Assembly: GCF_003023845.1 (NCBI RefSeq)
Contig: NZ_PYFT01000001.1
Coordinates: 4,650,001 to 4,714,000, forward strand
DNA length: 64,000 nucleotides
Source of the DNA: Adhaeribacter arboris
Lineage (GTDB): Bacteria; Bacteroidota; Bacteroidia; Cytophagales; Hymenobacteraceae
Direction: 5' to 3'
A program made the translations under genes and the position numbers. Each line of letters begins with the position of its first letter. Position 1 is the first letter of the stretch. The notes below the pieces were generated by a model. It did no database searches and was not told the origin of the DNA. It saw only the letters and a program-made list of their open reading frames with translations. Below, one piece after another: positions 36,201 through 43,248 of the stretch.

Positions 36201-36895
36201 GATGGGGCAAATACCAGCAATTTTTATTTGGACCAGCTTACGAGTTTGTGCAAGTACAACATAAGACCGGCCGCCGACTGGAAGAATTTGATCCCAATAT
36301 TTTAAGTCCCAATGATCCGTTTGCGAGCAAAAGTTACGCGGGTGTGTTGCTTTCGTACGTGTTGGATAGCCGTGATAATAAAACTTTGCCTAACCGGGGA
36401 GCTTATTTGCAGACGGATATGGTAAATTATTTAGGCACGAATAGCACTTCGGTTAATTATTCGCGTATTAATGCTCAAGCTGCTTTTTTTCAGGCGGTTT
36501 ATTTACCGTTTAAAGTTATTCTGGCGGGTCGCGTGGGGGGTGGCACTACGCTCGGCGATTTTGAATTCTTTCAGGCCAATACCTTAGATGGATTGTACAA
36601 TGTGCGGGGCTTCCGGCGGTCGCGTTATTCCGGCCGTACTAGTTTTTACAATAACCTGGAAGCTCGTATCCGGTTGTTTAGCTTTCAGACCTACTTATTC
36701 CCGGGCGAGGCAGGCATGATGGCTTTCCACGATAGCGGCCGGGTTTGGAACAGTCACGAAAAATCAAATAAATGGCACCGGGGTTACGGCGGTGGCTTTT
36801 GGTTTGCCCCGGTAAACTTAATTGTCATTACGGCGGGGTACATGATTTCGGACGAAAATCGACTTCCTTTAATCGGTGCCGGATTTTTATTTTAG
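33299..36895 (+). CDS. Fusion of degenerate metallophosphatase, predicted kinase-like domain and outer-membrane beta-barrel
   Basis: 1198 residues. Signal peptide: 1-28. Residues about 44-340 follow the calcineurin-like metallophosphatase layout (IFLVGNTG, VFIGNTFYPR, IVPGDHEL, LLDTKWFLPRS, VVIAAHIAQD), but the usual metal ligands are altered: GD to GN twice, GNH to GDH, and the GHxH region to TEDSS. It is probably a pseudo-phosphatase. Residues about 400-700 match the 31198-32397 protein (VVQRGGGFQT, VVRSVEK, FFIGDWDRHEDQW near 566, PIPRDRDMTF near 591) and look kinase-like. Residues about 840-1198 form a BamA/Omp85-type surface-antigen barrel (YVLDSRDNKTLPNRGAYLQT, GLYNVRGFRRSRY) ending in Phe. 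The soluble domains would sit in the periplasm, tethered to the outer membrane. Confidence 0.75.
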   Translation: MISIVSKLYLVILTTCLVFLLSLTGFAQSPGTVSGKEQDNPKVVHTIFLVGNTGAPADTGAGPKLRLLKTQLQTAGKASNLVFIGNTFYPRLLPLSNDPQRASVEQALKAQLNILKGYTGQVHIVPGDHELKKDKNNANRHARSQEQFIREYLQNEDIFMPASGCPGPESIEINDNILLVLLDTKWFLPRSPKIDEDLGCSVNSPAAALAEVDDILKSNPQKQVVIAAHIAQDIKPFIYRSFQKGYAEIFRQHAGLIYTEDSSPALEYSWQDSINYIRTGRGSLTRKIKQKVPPIFTQPGHGFAKILFYENGEAWLEFWTVNSATNVTGKMAYRRLLMKKATLAQLNAHIKPVPAHNYKDSVVTTNASNLYQVGKFKRWLLGENYRPEWATPVTLPVFDVSKEKGGLKVVQRGGGFQTRSLRLVDAKGKEYVVRSVEKYPIEAIPRALRRTMAADIVKDQISASHPYAPLVVPTLAQVAGVYHTNPSYVFIPDDPRLGNFRTGLANTIALFEERPDDDESESPQFGRSKKVYSTEKVLEKIQEDNDDQVDQKAVLRARLFDFFIGDWDRHEDQWRWASFENENGKGKYYQPIPRDRDMTFFVNQGIIPKIASRKWILPKIQGFDEAIRDITTFNFNARYFDRTFLTALSLGEWQTVAADLQQRLTDQTITAALKQLPAPIYNIRGETAINILKARRARLVKDATDYYKFLARTVDVVGSDKAELFEVTRQDDEHTLVKVFKVSKSRQKEQVIYERIFKTSETRELRLYGLGDNDQFILTGLVKRGILVRIIGGEGDDSLTDSSRVKRGPRKTIIYDTATGNHLPIAAETKNETSDRDEEINAYDRKSFKYNYLGPLASIEYNKDDGFYLGGGFSAMQQGFRKEPFAASHRFVANYALATHSFLFNYAGYFTKALGVFDVALNLDVKTRNFSDNFFGLSNESIYNREFDIDYYRYRSERYHFNVLLGRRWGKYQQFLFGPAYEFVQVQHKTGRRLEEFDPNILSPNDPFASKSYAGVLLSYVLDSRDNKTLPNRGAYLQTDMVNYLGTNSTSVNYSRINAQAAFFQAVYLPFKVILAGRVGGGTTLGDFEFFQANTLDGLYNVRGFRRSRYSGRTSFYNNLEARIRLFSFQTYLFPGEAGMMAFHDSGRVWNSHEKSNKWHRGYGGGFWFAPVNLIVITAGYMISDENRLPLIGAGFLF

Positions 36896-37018
36896 AAAGT
36901 AGTGCCCGAATGGACACCAATTAAAGAGGTTTGCGTATAAAGTTTGCTAATGGCCGACCGGCCGAAGTAAAAAATTAAAAACAATAATAAAAATTACAAA
37001 CATTAACGCATAAAACTC

Positions 37019-37273
37019 ATGAAAGACCAACAATTAGAGCACTTGAAAATACAGCCGGAAGACTTATCAAAAACTTTTGAAAATGTAATGCACGTTTTTC
37101 AGCAAGGTAACCACGAGCGTTTACCCGATTTACTGCAGGATGCCGGTAATTTGTTAATGAAAGCAAGTCGGAAGTTAAGCACTACCCAGCTAGTTTTAGC
37201 GGTAGCCGCTCTGGCCGTGGGGGTTATTTTCGTAGCCAAACGCGTTGAAGCAGAACTCGAAGAAAACGACTAA
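37019..37273 (+). CDS. Small single-pass membrane protein, unknown
   Basis: 84 residues: a helical, acidic N-terminal half (QPEDLSKTFENVMHVFQQGN) and one transmembrane helix near the C-terminus (LVLAVAALAVGVIFVAK) followed by a charged tail. The topology suggests a cytoplasmic helical domain on a membrane anchor, similar in size to YqjD/ElaB-like ribosome or membrane tethers, but I do not claim that family. It is 123 bases downstream of the large fusion gene and has its own terminator. Confidence 0.7.
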   Translation: MKDQQLEHLKIQPEDLSKTFENVMHVFQQGNHERLPDLLQDAGNLLMKASRKLSTTQLVLAVAALAVGVIFVAKRVEAELEEND

Positions 37274-37305
37274 TAAAAAATTAGTAAGCGGATTAAAGCA
37301 AATTT

Positions 37306-37350
37306 TATAAACGAAAAAGGCTGCCTTTAGGGTAGCCTTTTTCGTTTATA
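37306..37350. terminator. Bidirectional terminator
   Basis: A perfect 17-bp stem (37306-37322 with 37334-37350) with an 11-base loop lies between convergent genes. Confidence 0.88.
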
Positions 37351-37445
37351 ATAGCAAGTGTTTCGTTGACTGTGAAATGATAAGTTGTTTACCTTTAAAC
37401 AAACTGCCCTGCAATATGGTATTACTCTGGACTATCGACTAATTA

Positions 37446-37706
37446 CTAGTTCAGATAAATAGAAAATAATTCAAACCGGTTTGAGGCAAAGCTCCAGTGT
37501 GAAGAAGAAGGATGAATTTCCTGACCATCGCGGTTTAAGATAGTAACCGCTACTCCTTCGCTTACATTCAAAGGTTCGGTAAAACATTTAACCGCATAAA
37601 TCCGGCCCGCCTCAATCCACTCATCCGGCTCGAAGCTAGGTAAGGAATCATCGATGCAGTGGGCATACAAAGCCACGTATTTGGGAGGAATGTTTAAATT
37701 TACCAT
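37446..37706 (-). CDS. Conserved-type hypothetical protein
   Basis: 86 residues, cytoplasmic, no membrane segment. The pattern ALYAHCIDDSLPSFEPDEWIEAGRIYAVKCF ... VAVTILNRDGQEIHPSSSHWSFASNRFELFSIYLN, with a small beta-rich fold ending in an RFE motif, recalls short uncharacterised Bacteroidota proteins, but I cannot name the family. It ends close to the terminator at 37306-37350 and stands alone. Confidence 0.65.
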   Translation of the reverse strand: MVNLNIPPKYVALYAHCIDDSLPSFEPDEWIEAGRIYAVKCFTEPLNVSEGVAVTILNRDGQEIHPSSSHWSFASNRFELFSIYLN

Positions 37707-37876
37707 AAAGCTAAAACTATTAAAAATGCCTAAATGTTCCGTTGCAATTGGGCCATTAAAGTATACCTTTAGCGACGGTGCTTACATTGTAAGTTAACAA
37801 AAGATAAAAACAAATTTTTAGAATCAAAAATTTTCCCCCTATTTTTTTAAAAAAAATCTTGTTAATCTTTGTAGAC

Positions 37877-37905
37877 TTTGCAAAATATAGAACAAATTAG
37901 CTTTG
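37877..37905 (+). promoter_or_regulatory. Promoter-like element (TTTG-N17-TAGCTTTG) without an obvious gene
   Basis: An exact -7 box TAGCTTTG (37898-37905) with a TTTG partner (37877-37880) faces plus-strand DNA in the 336-base gap 37707-38042. No plus-strand gene follows before the end of the minus-strand gene at 38043. It could drive a small RNA or antisense transcript, or be chance. I see no other feature in the gap. Confidence 0.35.
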
Positions 37906-38042
37906 CAATTAAAAATTGTCATAGCAAAGATTATTACTCTTTAAATAGAAAGAATTAAGTTCTAGTACCGGTTTTATACTTCTATGTTCAAATTCCGGTT
38001 GTTTATACGAGAAACGCGGAGGGATGTATCAACGGAGATGCG

Positions 38043-39029
38043 TTATTTTACCTCTAACTGGAAATTGCCGGCTTCATCGAAGAGAAAACTAAGTGGCTGA
38101 GGGGGATTACGCAAAATTTCGGCGGAAGTAATACCCCAGCGCTTCAGCATTTCTTCGAACATGTGCGCGTAAGCCGTACTTGACCAAGGATTAAACACCG
38201 AGGCGGTAATATCGTCGATTAAAGTATCTAGTACCAAGGCCGAATCGCCGGGTTTTACCGTCCGGACAAAATACTCCGGAATCACATTTAACAAATATGC
38301 CGCGTAATATACCTGCGCCGAAAACTCTGCTGCCTGCTTGGCGGATAAGGCGTGTCCTTCTAACCGCTGCCATAATTGTCCGAGGGCTGCTTTAATAATG
38401 CCATTATCCAGTAAGCAGCAAATTAATAAGGTATCGCCCAGTTTTAAACTAATAACCATGCTGTGCAAATCGTCGCGAAATTCAAAAGGTAAATCGCCGG
38501 GCGCATCTGGTTGAAGCGGTACTCTAAAAATAGAACAGGGCATAAAGTCGGAGAACACCATGGGCACCCGGATAGATTGCAGCACCTTAAAAAACGATTG
38601 TACCTTGTCGAGCATGTACACATCTTCGGTAAGCAGGTACTGTGGCGTCATAAGCGGATTTTGCTCGGCTATGAGCTCGCGAACCAACAAGCCGTAAAAA
38701 ATTTTGCCTAACCATTTAAATAATACCTGATCGTTCAGTTGCTGCCATCCGTTTAATCCTTGAGTAGCTGCAGCTTTTACTTGTTCCTCTAAAGGCGCCA
38801 GATATTGTTGGTGGCAAGTAGAGCAGCCGGGCAAGGTTAAATCAGCGTAGGTAATAATTTTTTTATCTAGTAGCAGAAGTTCCTGATGCGCAAAGTTATA
38901 TTGGGCCATTAACCACTCCGGGAAAACCAGAATAGTATCCGTTGGAGTAACGGGTTGGCCGCATAAAAAACAATTATTTCCGGTAAAAGCCAGTTTAACG
39001 AAGGGGTTGTAAAGAGTTAGATTGGTCAT
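38043..39029 (-). CDS. Uncharacterised protein with an N-terminal four-cysteine zinc-binding motif
   Basis: 328 residues, cytoplasmic. Near the N-terminus CFLCGQPV and CSTCHQQY are separated by about 45 residues, the spacing of HNH-like or treble-clef zinc knuckles, but the His/Asn catalytic residues of HNH nucleases are not evident. The rest is helical with a beta segment (FRDDLHSMVISLKLGDTLLICCLLDNG). I do not recognise the family. A -7 box (TATCTTTG on the minus strand, 39051-39058) lies 22 bases upstream of the ATG, supporting the start. Confidence 0.75.
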   Translation of the reverse strand: MTNLTLYNPFVKLAFTGNNCFLCGQPVTPTDTILVFPEWLMAQYNFAHQELLLLDKKIITYADLTLPGCSTCHQQYLAPLEEQVKAAATQGLNGWQQLNDQVLFKWLGKIFYGLLVRELIAEQNPLMTPQYLLTEDVYMLDKVQSFFKVLQSIRVPMVFSDFMPCSIFRVPLQPDAPGDLPFEFRDDLHSMVISLKLGDTLLICCLLDNGIIKAALGQLWQRLEGHALSAKQAAEFSAQVYYAAYLLNVIPEYFVRTVKPGDSALVLDTLIDDITASVFNPWSSTAYAHMFEEMLKRWGITSAEILRNPPQPLSFLFDEAGNFQLEVK

Positions 39030-39283
39030 TATTCAACTAAAATGTGGCGGCAAAGATACAAAATACCTGTTTGCCGAGAGGATCTTTGTTAATGGGTTTG
39101 TTCTAGAGAAGAAGAACCGTATTTTAACAAGTAATAAAAGCTTAACAATTTATTATTTTTCCACCTGCAACTATTTTGGGTTAATCGGAATCTATACTCT
39201 ATTGCCAACTTGTAAATTCAGGCGCAGGCACGGTACTTGTAATTGTACATTTATATAATTTTTCAACCCACATTATAAAACTC

Positions 39284-40021
39284 ATGAAATCTTCTCTTTT
39301 GAAACCTTCTCTTTTTTCGCTTTTTATTTTATTTTTTTTGTGCCAGGTAAGTTTTGGACAGGCGCTGCCTACCACGCCGGCATTGCCTCCTTTGGTAAAC
39401 GTATCGGGCTACGCCGAAGTAAAAGTGCAGCCCAACGAAATTTACTTGCAAGTTGCCGTAGAAACCCGGGATAAGTCGTTAGATGAAGCTAAAAGACAAA
39501 ACGATAAAAACGTAGCTTCTATTTTGGCGTACCTTAAAAAAAGCGGCGTAGATTCTAAAAACGTTCAAACTACCTACATGAGCGTGCAACCCATTTATTC
39601 GGGAAATTTCGGTCAGGCTACGCCGGATGTGTATACTGCCAATAAAACCATTAATGTGCTGGTAAAAAAGATTGATTCCTTTGATGAATTGCTATCCGGC
39701 GTTTATAAGGCGGGAGCTAATCGCGTAGATGGTATTGATTTCCGGACATCGGAGCTGCCAAAATACCGCGAACAAGCCCGCAAATTAGCCGTACAAGCTG
39801 CCCGCCAGAAAGCTAATGCCTTAACCGCCGAACTGGGAGCGAAAGTTGGCCGGGTGTACGCCATAAATGAAGGAGGAGGTAATTATCCGGGGCCTGTTGC
39901 TTACGGCCGGGCCGCCAATAAAATGATGGAAGCGGCCGCTTACGATGCCGGAGGGCCTACTATATCAGTAGGACAGATTCTGGTTACGGCCACCGTTGAT
40001 GTGAGTTTTTTAATAGAGTAG
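39284..40021 (+). CDS. SIMPL (DUF541) domain periplasmic protein
   Basis: 245 residues with a signal peptide (FSLFILFFLCQVSFGQA). The mature part has the SIMPL pattern: VSGYAEVKVQPNEIYLQVAVETRDKSLDEAKRQND near the start, VQTTYMSVQPIYS, YTANKTINVLVKKIDSFDELL, YREQARKLAVQAARQKANALTAELGAKVGRVYAINE, and a final SVGQILVTATVDVSFLIE. Members include BP26/OMP28 and YggE, linked to oxidative stress and channel-like assemblies, but their reaction is unknown. It is a single gene with its own terminator. Confidence 0.92.
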   Translation: MKSSLLKPSLFSLFILFFLCQVSFGQALPTTPALPPLVNVSGYAEVKVQPNEIYLQVAVETRDKSLDEAKRQNDKNVASILAYLKKSGVDSKNVQTTYMSVQPIYSGNFGQATPDVYTANKTINVLVKKIDSFDELLSGVYKAGANRVDGIDFRTSELPKYREQARKLAVQAARQKANALTAELGAKVGRVYAINEGGGNYPGPVAYGRAANKMMEAAAYDAGGPTISVGQILVTATVDVSFLIE

Positions 40022-40034
40022 TTAGAAGCCTTTT

Positions 40035-40084
40035 TAAATAAAAACGCCCGGTTCAGTTGCTACTGACCGGGCGTTTTTATTTAA
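40035..40084 (+). terminator. Rho-independent terminator after the SIMPL gene
   Basis: A stem of about 22 bp with a one-base bulge (40035-40057 with 40062-40083) has a GC-rich centre (CGCCCGG) and a T-rich 3' arm. Confidence 0.88.
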
Positions 40085-40275
40085 AATTTGCTTAAAGTTA
40101 ATTATCTATAAATCAACGGCTTTATGAAAACATTTTTTTTTAATCTTAGTTAATTTAAGTAACAAAAGCTACCCGGTAGAGCAGTGGAGAAAACTAATAA
40201 GAACTAGCGGAATAAAATGTTTAAGAAGAATTAAAATGAAAGAAAATATAAATAAAAGGTAGTATTCAATCGAAT

Positions 40276-40698
40276 ATGCGGTGTTTGTCAGAAAGCTTTT
40301 TACTTATCGATTGGGACGAGGAGTACGATATTATTTACCTGGAATGGCATTATTATCCGGGCAGTGAAAAGTACCGCGAAAGCTTGGAATTAGCTATAAA
40401 TCTGGCTCGCCAGAAAAACATAAAATACGGTATTGCCAATGTGCAACAAATAACCAAGATCCAGCCGGATGACCTTTCCTGGCTAATTGATGCCTGGATT
40501 CCGGGATTACTGGCCTTACCTATAAAAAAAGTAGCCGTGATTTTACCCCCCGAAGATTTCGAAGAATTAGTTGCTGTTTACTTAAACAGGTTAAATATTT
40601 CTGTTTTGCCTTTTGAAGTTGAGTTTTTTGATCAGACCTACCAAGCCTACAATTGGGTAAAAAACGGCTTATACCCCGGTCCGAGTTTACACGCGTAA
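40276..40698 (+). CDS. STAS/SpoIIAA-like small protein
   Basis: 140 residues without a signal peptide. The alternating beta-alpha pattern (DIIYLEWHYYPGSEKYRESLELAINLARQKNIKYGIANVQQI, LPIKKVAVILPPEDFEELV, VEFFDQTYQAYNWVKNG) fits the SpoIIAA/STAS-like proteins that are abundant in Cytophagales. Their ligands and partners are generally unknown. The family call is by overall pattern only. It ends 309 bases before the SDR gene. Confidence 0.55.
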   Translation: MRCLSESFLLIDWDEEYDIIYLEWHYYPGSEKYRESLELAINLARQKNIKYGIANVQQITKIQPDDLSWLIDAWIPGLLALPIKKVAVILPPEDFEELVAVYLNRLNISVLPFEVEFFDQTYQAYNWVKNGLYPGPSLHA

Positions 40699-40865
40699 AT
40701 TAATTTCTATTCTAAACCCTTGTGCTTAAAGATTAAATTGGGTAGTGGTTCTTATAATTTAAACATCCGGATAGATTCTTTAATTGTTTTTGCCAATCTT
40801 TTACGTTTATACATTTTATTTTTAATCTCTTCTTTACTGTCCACGAAGGTAACTGATAACGTTTG

Positions 40866-40879
40866 CGGTAACGTTACCG
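40866..40879. promoter_or_regulatory. Palindromic operator CGGTAACGTTACCG upstream of the SDR gene
   Basis: A perfect 14-bp palindrome with the central AACGTT found in LacI-family operators. It lies 129 bases before the SDR start, in the 40699-41007 gap. Near copies occur upstream of kdgK (41930) and susC (45604). Confidence 0.6.
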
Positions 40880-40956
40880 TGGTTCCGGTGTTTATATTCT
40901 TTCTGCCGGGCGGTACATTTATCTGAACCAGAAAGCTTTGGAAGGGCAAATTAATT

Positions 40957-40986
40957 TTTGGTATTAAGCAAAAATCCACATCTTTG
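40957..40986 (+). promoter_or_regulatory. Promoter (TTTG-N18-CATCTTTG) of the SDR gene
   Basis: TTTG at 40957-40960 and CATCTTTG at 40979-40986 (one mismatch to TAnnTTTG) give a leader of about 15 bases before the ATG at 41008. Confidence 0.55.
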
Positions 40987-41007
40987 GCAGCTTAACAGCA
41001 ATTTAGC

Positions 41008-41769
41008 ATGACACCATCTCCCTTTGATTTATCGGGTAAACTGGCTTTGATAACCGGCGGCGGTACGGGTTTAGGTTTAGGAATTGCCGAAGCCTTTATA
41101 CAGGCCGGCGCCAAAGTAGTAATTACCGGCCGGCGCCAGGAAGTTTTACAAAATGCCTGTCAGCAATTAGGCCCCATGGCCAGTTGCCAGGTGAGCGATG
41201 TGGCAGATACGGCTACTATTCCGGATTTGGTGCAAACTGTTCAACAGCAATCCGGACCCATTGCTATCTTGGTAAATAATGCGGGCATCAATCTAAAAAA
41301 ACATACCCTGGAAGTAACGGATGCCGAGTTTCAGGCAATTATTCAAACTAATTTGGTAGGTTTATTTGCCTTAACCCGCGAGGTAGCCAAAGGCATGGTA
41401 GAACGGCGAACCGGTTCTATTATTATGATTACTTCTATGGCGGCTATGTACGGTTTGCCTTTGGTAAGTGCTTACTCGGCTTCTAAGTCGGCGGTGCTGG
41501 GTATGACCCGGGTGCTCGCCAGCGACCTATCGCCGCATGGAGTCCGGGTAAACGCTATTGCGCCCGGTTTTATTCAATCGCCCATGCTTTTAAAAGCTCT
41601 GGAAACCGACCCGGAGCGGAAACAGAAAGTAATGGGGCGTACCCCGCTGGGCGGCTTTGGACAACCCTCCGACATTGGTAACGCGGCCGTATACCTGGCT
41701 TCAGAAGCTGCCCGATTTATAACGGGCATTAATTTGCCCGTGGATGGCGGTAATTCCATTGGATTTTAG
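41008..41769 (+). CDS. Short-chain dehydrogenase/reductase, probably acting on a keto-deoxy sugar acid
   Basis: 253 residues, a classical SDR: cofactor motif TGGGTGLG near residue 14, NNAG at about 90, catalytic Ser in MITSMAAM, then YSASK, and the C-terminal ASEAARFITGINLPVDGG. The closest functional classes by length and motif are gluconate 5-dehydrogenase and KduD-type 2-keto-3-deoxygluconate 5-dehydrogenase. The neighbours kdgK, eda and a hexuronate-type transporter favour a step leading to 2-keto-3-deoxygluconate, but the substrate is inferred from context only. A palindromic operator lies upstream. Confidence 0.88.
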   Translation: MTPSPFDLSGKLALITGGGTGLGLGIAEAFIQAGAKVVITGRRQEVLQNACQQLGPMASCQVSDVADTATIPDLVQTVQQQSGPIAILVNNAGINLKKHTLEVTDAEFQAIIQTNLVGLFALTREVAKGMVERRTGSIIMITSMAAMYGLPLVSAYSASKSAVLGMTRVLASDLSPHGVRVNAIAPGFIQSPMLLKALETDPERKQKVMGRTPLGGFGQPSDIGNAAVYLASEAARFITGINLPVDGGNSIGF

Positions 41770-41929
41770 GTAATAATTTACCATTTACCATTGGAATTAT
41801 GGAGCAAATGGGAATGATTTAAAAGGCAATTTTATGGTTTACCTTATAATATCTATCTAGATAAAGTAATCTGTGTAATCCTATTAATCTCCGCAAATCT
41901 GCGTTTCAGAAAACAATTGACACCGTTGC

Positions 41930-41943
41930 CGGTAAGGTTACCG
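41930..41943. promoter_or_regulatory. Near-palindromic operator CGGTAAGGTTACCG upstream of kdgK
   Basis: Differs by one base from the palindrome at 40866-40879. It lies 81 bases before the kdgK start, within a 254-base gap that otherwise holds low-complexity AATCTG/TACCATT words. Confidence 0.6.
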
Positions 41944-42023
41944 CAAAAAATATTTTTAATATAGCATTAAAGCTGTTGTTTTTACTTTAAATTTCCGGGT
42001 AAAATATCTTAAAAACTAACCTA

Positions 42024-43034
42024 GTGCAACACGTAGTTACTTTTGGTGAAATTATGATGCGGCTTTCCACGCCGGGTTTTGCTCGTTTTTCGCAGGCAAC
42101 AAATTTAAATATTACCTATGGCGGCGGCGAAGCCAACGTAGCTATTTCGCTGGCTTGCTTCAATATACCTACCGCTCACGTAACCCGCTTTCCGGCTAAC
42201 GATTTAGGCCAAGCCGCTACGGCGCTGTTACGGCAACACCAGGTAGTTACCGATCACATTATTTACGGCGGTGATCGCTTAGGATTGTATTTTCTGGAAA
42301 CAGGCGCCGTAGCCCGGGCCAGTAAAGTAGTGTACGACCGCGCCAGCTCCGCTTTTGCGCAGTTAGAGCCCGGAATGCTTAACTGGGAAGAAATCCTGAA
42401 AAATGCCCGTTGGTTTCACTGGACGGGTATTACGCCTGCTATTTCGGCCGGAGCGGCCCAGAGTTGTTTGGAAGCAGTTCGGGTTGCGAATAGACTAAGA
42501 ATTACGGTTTCAGCAGATATTAATTACCGCAAAAACTTATGGCAATACGGCAAAAAAGCCCACGAAGTAATGCCCGAGCTGGTAGCTGGCTGCGATATAA
42601 TTGTTTCGAGCATTGGCGATGCCTCAGATATTCTGCAAATAAAACCTTTAAAAGAAGAAACGGAGCCATTTGTTTCGGTTTGCCGGCAAATACTGCGGCA
42701 ATACCCACGCATCAAAAAAATTGTAAACACCAAACGGGGTTCCGTAAATGCCTCCCACAATACCTTGTCCGGAATGATGTGGAACGGCCAGGAATTGCTG
42801 CATACTCCTACGCACGATATGACGCACATTGTGGACCGGATTGGTGGCGGCGATGCGTTTATGGCTGGTTTAATTTATGGCTTACTTACTTACCAGGATG
42901 ATCAGCAGGCCTTAGATTTCGCGGTGGCAGCTTCGGCTTTAAAACATACCATTGAAGGCGATGCCAACCTGGTAACCGTAGCCGAAGTAGAGCCCGTTAT
43001 GCGCGGCGACAGTTCCGGGCGTTTGAAAAGATAG
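42024..43034 (+). CDS. kdgK: 2-keto-3-deoxygluconate kinase (PfkB family)
   Basis: 336 residues from a GTG start at 42024. PfkB/ribokinase motifs are clear: TFGEIMMRLSTPGFARF with the following YGGGEANVAISLA, and the ATP-site motif DRIGGGDAFMAGLIYG with the catalytic Asp. The overall pattern, with SADINYRKNLW in the middle, matches KdgK, which phosphorylates 2-keto-3-deoxygluconate to KDPG. The KDPG aldolase gene follows 214 bases downstream, so consecutive steps are encoded together. A LacI-type operator precedes it. Confidence 0.93.
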   Translation: MQHVVTFGEIMMRLSTPGFARFSQATNLNITYGGGEANVAISLACFNIPTAHVTRFPANDLGQAATALLRQHQVVTDHIIYGGDRLGLYFLETGAVARASKVVYDRASSAFAQLEPGMLNWEEILKNARWFHWTGITPAISAGAAQSCLEAVRVANRLRITVSADINYRKNLWQYGKKAHEVMPELVAGCDIIVSSIGDASDILQIKPLKEETEPFVSVCRQILRQYPRIKKIVNTKRGSVNASHNTLSGMMWNGQELLHTPTHDMTHIVDRIGGGDAFMAGLIYGLLTYQDDQQALDFAVAASALKHTIEGDANLVTVAEVEPVMRGDSSGRLKR

Positions 43035-43035
43035 A

Positions 43036-43245
43036 TTTTAGTTGCTAGTTGTTGGTTGTTAGTTATTGGTACAAAGTCAAATTAGATAGATTTAAGTAAA
43101 AGTTTAATAACTGAAAAGAAGATCAAGGTCCAGGCATTTAATTTTTACTTTCACTACTATTTCAAATTAAACCATCAATAACTTTCTCTTGTGGTTTTGT
43201 AAACCACCTACTAACAACCAGCAACCAACAACGAATAACTAAAAT
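43036..43245. repeat. Inverted low-complexity tracts (TTGTTGGTTG words) between kdgK and eda
   Basis: ATTTTAGTTGCTAGTTGTTGG starting near 43035 is mirrored by the tract ending ACTAAAAT at 43245 (CAACCAACAACGAATAACT). The two flanks can pair over about 30 bases with a few mismatches and fill the ends of the 214-base gap. It has the same design as the metH-metF gap. Confidence 0.6.
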
Positions 43246-43248
43246 AGC

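Noticed and set aside
37940-38005. A GTTCAAATTCC stretch resembling a tRNA T-arm
   Set aside because: The flanking bases do not form the 5-bp T-stem or an acceptor stem, and no anticodon arm fits.
39022-39258. A 78-codon plus-strand frame between the four-cysteine gene and the SIMPL gene
   Set aside because: It starts inside the minus-strand gene's start region, has cysteine- and aromatic-rich random composition and no promoter of its own.
40720-40979. Short frames on both strands upstream of the SDR gene
   Set aside because: They cover the palindromic operator and promoter, overlap each other, and lack protein-like composition.
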